This document shows positions 58,301-64,000 of a stretch of 64,000 nucleotides of DNA, piece after piece; the first letter of the stretch is position 1, and each line of letters begins with the position of its first letter. The position numbers and the translations under genes are program-made. The notes beneath the pieces were generated by a model. It did no database searches. It saw only the letters and a program-made list of their open reading frames with translations, and was not told the origin of the DNA. The DNA is from Salvator merianae (taxonomy: Eukaryota; Chordata; Lepidosauria; Squamata; Teiidae), in assembly GCA_003586115.2 (NCBI GenBank), contig QVOM02000049.1, forward strand, positions 16,435,470 to 16,499,469, read 5' to 3'.

Positions 58301-58889
58301 ACTGAATAATTCAAGTCTCAGGCCTCATATCAAGCATGAAATTACTAACAACATGATTCCGTTCATATCTCCTCATAGCTAAATGTCTATGGGATTGCAG
58401 TGTAATGGTCTTGGACAAATGCCCATCTATGCACAGGTTTTCCAGCATATGGTCTGAATTCCCTGTCACCGTATCTTTAGCTTTAGGAGTTCTGCGAATT
58501 TGCCCAGCCGTGAACATTTGCAAAGAGAGCATAAGTGAAAGCAGTGCTCATATGCCCATACTCCCTCCCAAGATCTCAGAGCTTCCAAAAAATGAGGGAA
58601 AAAACTTTCAGAGAAGAAAAGGTGTTCTTGAATTTACAAAGAGTGTGTTCTCTCTCTCACTCACATAGCTTTCTTGCTGATAAGACACACTTGCAAAAGT
58701 CGATAAGATTAGCTATGCTTATGTAGACTGGAAGACAAACCAGTCCACTCAGAATGGTAAAAGAAACATTTCTGCCATCCGTTTGCTTTTTCCCATAAGG
58801 GTGAGAATCTGCAGCTTAGCATAGATAGCTTCTCCCTATTGCTTTGGAAAGTGGACCAGACTGACAAAGGAAGTGTTCTGAAACAACAA

Positions 58890-59290
58890 AGGGTGCCTCC
58901 AAACATGGACTAAAACCTGTGATTCTCCTGGCACTGCACTGGGAATACCAGATGTAATCACGGCATGCCCGGTATAGTCCGCGGTTACTCAAGTGATAAC
59001 TCAAGTGATTACTCAAGTATTGCAATTCAGGAGATCCAGCAATGAAGCCAGTGATACATACCTCTGTGTCTTCTGCCAGCTTTCAAAATCACCTTGTTGG
59101 AGCTACAGGAAGTCAGCCAAGCATGCAAAACATAACAAAAGGAAATGGACGGGTGCTTGGCTAGCTTCCGGTAACATGAAGGGAAGCGATTTCGAAAGCT
59201 GCCCGTATACAGCAGAGGTAAGCCCGTGATTGCTTCTCCTATCTGGCGAGGAGTGGCAAGAGATCTTGTCTAGATCCCACATTGCCTCTT
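58890..59290 (+). repeat. interspersed repeat, family H
   Basis: 59110-59165 matches the reverse complement of 6840-6905. The region also holds a small TACTCAAGTGAT triplication at 58984-59018. Confidence 0.45.
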
Positions 59291-59625
59291 GGCACCTGGA
59301 GGCAGCCTAGGTTTAGAGATGTTTGCACACTGATATTTCCAGTTCATCTGAGCCCCAAGCCAGGATGCACCAAGTCTGGTTCAGTTTGGAGGGCAGATGG
59401 GCACTGACTTGGGTCAGCTGAATTCTTCCTGGGCCAGACGATCAGCAGTGATGGCAGAGGCAGCAGGTGTGAGGCAAAAAAGAACTGCCTGCTGCTTAAA
59501 TGGAAGATTTGGGGTGCCATGCAAAGATAGCAAAATGTTCCATACTTAATAGAGTTGTGCTGAACATGCATTCAATGAATGCAAATAGAGTTTAAAGGCC
59601 CAGAACTGTTAGGTTAATTCACTGA

Positions 59626-60079
59626 GGGTTTGTTCGCACTTGCCAGTGTAGAGCAGTATATTTAGACCATTCTACGCTGGAACAGACCCCGTGGCGTGGT
59701 GGCCATCTGCACTGCAAAGGCTAGAACAGCCCAGAACCGGGTTTCCAGCACCTGCAGTACACAGGTTGACCTGCCTGCCATGACAGTGGCTGTGGAAACA
59801 TCCAGATGCTGTCATAGCGACTGGGGATGTGACGCACAACTGTGCAGCCATGCTACAGCCTGCAGCATTTGCACCCAGAAGAAGGTGCGAGCGCTACTGA
59901 CTGGGAGCAGTCCAGCTGCTCCTGGTACAGCTGTGGACAGCGATTTAACTGTCCACAGCTAGTAGCGTTCAGGAGCATCTGCAGACACTCCCGAATGCTA
60001 GGGCCTCCGGAAAGTGTAGGCGCACTGTGCTAGTGAGCGTCCGGATGCTCACTAGCACCACAGTGAGAATAAACAGTCC
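59626..60079. mobile_element. family B hairpin-chain element, 454 bp
   Basis: Ends GGGTTTGTTCGCACTTGCC and GTGAGAATAAACAGTCC, with flanks TGA and TGG. In order it shows hairpins GAGCAGTCCAGCTGCTC, AGCTGTGGACAG...CTGTCCACAGCT, and GCTAGTGAGCGTCCGGATGC...ACTAGC. It is the clearest example of the chain. Confidence 0.85.
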
Positions 60080-60169
60080 TGGTTGTAATCAGTTGCACTT
60101 GCTTACTCATGCGTAGAACAGCAAAGGACTTACCTGCTTTCTGTTCTTGTCATTCAAGTAATTATAGGG

Positions 60170-60670
60170 CCCTTTCGTGGGTGGTCTTAGAGATGACAGT
60201 ATGGCACATGCGCAGACAGCCTTGGCATGCGTTCTTGCATGCGGGATCCTGTCACAGTTCTGGGCTTCCAAACCCTGCTCGTGTCTGTCAAATTCACTTT
60301 GGGCAGATCCCTATGATGTAATGCCTCTTTAATCTCAGGGGGAGGCGCTTGTGGGGTTTTTGTACTGCATTACGTTCTAAAAATATAATCAAACTGGCCT
60401 TATTAGCGTCGTGATGGCTCCATCTAACAATGCCCCATCCAAGCTGGATGGAGTGACTTATCTTACCAATGGGAGGGCTGACAGCAAACATGTGAAGCTT
60501 GGATTGGTGCTCCATGTCTTCCTGATTGCTTCTGTGTGTGGAATGCTGCCCACATAATGAGCTTCCTGGCTGGACAGGTCAGCCAGAGACTGGAAACTAT
60601 GCTGGAAGCAATGGTTTAAGGAAAGATGGCCGTTTCTAAGGAAGGAGTGGAAAGAGTCTGCATATGGCTG
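60170..60670. other. possible unresolved repeat
   Basis: TGACAGTATGGCACATGCGC and inverted GCTGACCTGTCAGC-type text hint at an old element. No second copy was recognised. Confidence 0.25.
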
Positions 60671-61079
60671 ACCTGTCAGCCATCAGGCACCATTTGGATG
60701 TAGTCTTGGTGAAATGCTATTCAGCTCCCAGTTCTGTGGTGATCATAAAATGGAAAGAGAGGATGGGAACCATTTATGCCACATTGAGCTGGCAGAGGAA
60801 AGGCAGAATGTTTAAAGATAATTTAGATGTCAAACTCTATCTGCACTAAACGGTATTTATTAGGAGCTATCATTCTAAAGTGTTAGAATGAGTACAAAGG
60901 TAATATATGCAAAGTGACTACCAGAGTCACTGTGTAAATACAAAGGTTGTTATACATGTACTAAAGAGTATTCCTGTCTCTATTTCCAGAACAAAAACTG
61001 CAGAGAAGCCCCAAATGTCATGAAACCATTTTAATATTTTAGAGAGAGATATTAAAATGCATCTGTATTGCTCATTTAT

Positions 61080-61510
61080 TTCAGAGCTTTTGACTAAAGG
61101 AAGGAAAATTCTTCACCGCCAGAAACAGCCCGATAAGCTCTGTTAATTCTCTTGATGTGCAACAGCATTGGCCTTTACAAGAGCAACTGCTTTACCTTGT
61201 AACTGATGCTAATTATCTGATCAGATAGCAAACACAAACACTGTTCTGTTCTGTAGGAGATTTGTTAGCCTCAGAAAAGAGGAGGCAAAAGACTTTCCTT
61301 TAAGGCTGATTTGCAGCTCCTAGGAAACTCCATTGCCTTTGAGTCCAATTCACATCTGTGCAACAAATTCACGGAGAAGGACAAAGGCAAATACAGCCCT
61401 GAGCAGGACTAGTGTTCCAGACAATTACTATTTTTCACTGCAATTAATATTTTGGAGCAACTGAGATTCCAAATGTTCTCTTCTGACTGAAAGAAAAGTG
61501 TTCGTAACCA
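61080..61510. promoter_or_regulatory. candidate conserved non-coding element
   Basis: About 430 bases with no repeat signature, balanced base use and dense transcription-factor-like motifs, including TGCTAATTATCTGATCAGAT (homeobox plus GATA) near 61207. Conservation is not visible from one sequence, so this is a guess by texture. Confidence 0.25.
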
Positions 61511-61828
61511 AGACCAACTCACACAATTCAGTAATTCACGTGTAACCATATTGATTTGTGTCAAGACCCTATTGATTTCTTATATACTACAGCTGTTACC
61601 ACAGATAGGTGCCTCAGACCGAAACACTTTATTCAATGTCATTAGTATTACAGCTTTCTGTAGAGGAAAGAAGCAACGGGACCTGTCCTCTGTTTAATTG
61701 CCCAGAGGCAGTCTAATTTTGCAGGCTTGCACAATAAATCAATAAGCTGCATTCACGAGGAACAGAAAAATAATAACCTGACACACACAAAAAAAAATGC
61801 ATATTGCATCAGGAAGGGCACAGAGCGC

Positions 61829-61860
61829 TCTCTCTCTCCCTCTCTCTCGCTCTCTCTCTG
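61829..61860. repeat. (CT)n microsatellite, imperfect
   Basis: CT units with occasional CC and CG breaks. Confidence 0.85.
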
Positions 61861-62269
61861 TTGTTTTATTTCATCCTGGCAATGCCTGCTGGATGACTTC
61901 TCTTTGCACACCAGGTCTGTGGCACCCTTCCAAGGTAGTCTGTGAGCCTTGGTTCACACCATTTTCGAAGTAGGTCATACACAGTAATATCAGCTGAGGA
62001 GAGATACCCTGTCAGCAGCAGTCATTAAAGGATGCAGGGAGGATGGCAACCCCAGCCAATCACAGGGCTGGGAGAAATAAATAGCATGAGAGATGTGGAA
62101 CTGCACACGTTCCCAAGCCACCAGCCTCAAGGTGCTTGCCTTGTTCAAACAGCTGACAGACATGCTCTAGCAGACCCAGGCTTGCTCCCTGCCATTTATA
62201 GGTGTACAAGGACCAACTGTTCTCCTAAACACGCTGGCAGACGGGATTAAATATTAACCGTAATGAAAA

Positions 62270-62520
62270 TACAGAATAAGGAGAAATCTAACCTTTACTC
62301 AGAGCTAGAATCCCAGTTAAAGCTGATTGCTGACATACAGGATTTCCAGGAACTGAATTTATGATGGGCTTTTAGATTACTGTTTCTTAATAAGCCCCAT
62401 TCAGCCGTTCTTCATTTCACTCTGAATAACTATAGATGTGATGCTTTGCAAACAGAAATTTAACATAATTTAACATTTGCTATAAAAGGAAGGATTGCTC
62501 AGTTGTGGGTATTTTTTTCT
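62270..62520. promoter_or_regulatory. candidate conserved non-coding element
   Basis: AT-rich unique DNA with motifs such as TTTGCAAACAGAAATTTAAC and no repeat or coding signal. Assigned by texture only. Confidence 0.18.
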
Positions 62521-63177
62521 TGGATCTATAACTGTCTTTGGGGGACAATAATCAGGTTGCAGCTACCCATGCTTTTTGCAATTTGCTCCTAAGAGTGAAT
62601 AATGTGCTATGTTGCTGTTTGTGAGTCCTCCTTTCAAGGTGGTCTGGAAATTTCAGGCAGGTAAAAATATGACAGAGTGTTAACATGGATAATAGTGTAG
62701 GGAGGGTGGAACAGACCCAGAATGAGATGAGCCCCTCACACTATGCTGACTGATACCAAAAGCATGCACAGAATGCAATAATAAACACCAAGCTGGTCAG
62801 ATCTAAGTAAAGTCATTGTCCCCCCTCCCCCATTTTTTAAAGACCAAGAACACGCACAAAGCACAGTGAAGAGTCAGGCCTGCTCTTGCAGCTGTGGTCT
62901 CAGGATAGGTGCCAGTAGAAGATCAGATCTCACCTTCTTCTTCCCTGCAAGCAAGGGCTGCCAAGGTGGAGCCACTGGAGGTGTGCAGTATGTAGAGTCA
63001 GAATAAGGCCAATTGGGATGTAGGATGCCTGCCTGAAATTCAGGCAGAGAAAAGGGAAAGTCGGGGCTTTCAAAAAGCTATCAGAGAGAGAACATCAAGA
63101 AGCATGCAATTAACTCACATGTGAGCTCGCAGTCCCACCACAGATAGCCTTTCCTCGGTCCCCAGTAAAAATTCAAG

Positions 63178-63940
63178 GGCCCTTTCTGCATGGGCCCTTA
63201 ATCCAGATTAAGGACCCATGTGATAAGGTTCTAGTCCAGATAAATATGCAAATTAATGCAGATCTATGAAGCCTGCGCCCTGCTGTTCCACATTCCGGCT
63301 GCTTTAGATGGAGCACAATCCTGATCAGGGAGACCCTGATTGGGATTACTGGTAGACCCATTTAATTGGGTCTACCAGTGGACCAGTGGCCCTAGTACAG
63401 AACACTTTCCACACAGGGCATTATGCTGTGCTGAGAAAGGATCCAGGGGCCTCCTTTCTGCACACTAGCAAGGGATAAGGAAGACCCAGCCACCTCTTAG
63501 CATGCTTCATCTGCACAGGATGGAGCATTAAACAGGATAGATTGCCCCAAATGGTGCCTAACTGTTTCCACCAGTGGACCTCGATGATGAGGTCTACCTG
63601 TGTGCTACTGGGACCAGCCTGGAACAATGGTTCAACGGCTCATGGGCCCCTATTTACATGATACAGGGGTCCCATTTTAGTGATGCAACAGGGAATGCCA
63701 CAAAAACAGCCCCCCTGAGAACTCTGAAGGCCAGGAACTTTCATTCCTTCGGAGGCTCCAGGGCTGTGCTGGCTTTGAAGCTGGCCCAATCTTCTGAGCT
63801 GGTGCCAGGGGCTAGGGTGGAATGGGCTGTCCCAAAGCAAACACCCCTGATCTGTTCCAAAGATAACCCACACAGCATGGGACAGGTTGTGCATCCTAGG
63901 CGAGGGTGTTCTGCTCTGGCCTGGGATACGAAGAGGGCAT
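63178..63940. mobile_element. family C element, large, right end unclear
   Basis: The left end GGGCCCTTTCTGCATGGGCC is followed by the palindrome CTTAATCCAGATTAAGG. TCCCATTTTAGTGATGCAAC and CCAGGAACTTTCATTCC tie it to family C. GTCTACCAGTGG / CCACTGGTAGAC-type pairs recur inside. An internal CACTTTCCACACAGGGCATT at 63404 may mark a nested end. Confidence 0.5.
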
Positions 63941-64000
63941 GTAAATATAGGTGTAGATTTTTTTATTACATACATGTGTTATTGTGCTGTCATGCTGTAC

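Noticed and set aside
1..64000. A complete undescribed gene system such as a defence or biosynthetic cluster
   Set aside because: The window is vertebrate non-coding DNA with transposons. No set of adjacent genes exists to support one.

Overview
The window looks like a gene-poor stretch of a squamate reptile (lizard or snake) nuclear genome. The evidence is the repeat content: a BovB/RTE LINE, CR1- and L2-type LINE tails, a tRNA-derived SINE, hAT-type MITEs, and many palindromic DNA transposons. No bacterial, viral or organellar gene was seen. The species cannot be named from sequence alone.

Layout. 1-3.5 kb is AT-rich and mostly unique, with no gene I can support. 3.76-4.96 kb is a strong CpG island with CTG/CCG runs, a CCAAT box and GC boxes. 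It is almost certainly the promoter and 5' end of a gene I could not identify. A sharper block at about 5.24-5.36 kb carries a perfect CArG (SRF) box and an octamer-like site. Two exon-like segments, 5909-6088 on + and 12101-12349 on -, are the only other hints of genes, and both are weak. From 8 kb onward the sequence alternates between unique AT-rich DNA and transposons. LINE fragments include a 1.5-kb L2/CR1-like piece (16.8-18.3 kb, minus), a 1.2-kb BovB piece (53.8-55.0 kb, minus) and many 3' tails. Unique stretches at 61.1-61.5 and 62.3-62.5 kb look like possible conserved non-coding elements.

The most striking content is a set of non-autonomous inverted-repeat elements whose ends read roughly GGGCCTGTTYGCACTTT or GGCCCTTTCTGCACTTGG. 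Several are flanked by exact 3-bp target duplications of varying sequence (ACT, CTG, TTA, ATA, ATT, ATG). The longer ones (family B, 0.37-1.0 kb) are chains of short hairpins. The 180-bp ones (family A) are a single long palindrome. They nest in one another: a three-level nest at 39285-40745 and a two-level nest at 36221-37258. No transposase gene for them is visible here.

Most open reading frames of 60 codons or more in this window are chance frames, GC-rich shadow frames or pieces of LINEs. No complete protein-coding gene can be supported. Family letters (A-H) are my own labels and not database names.
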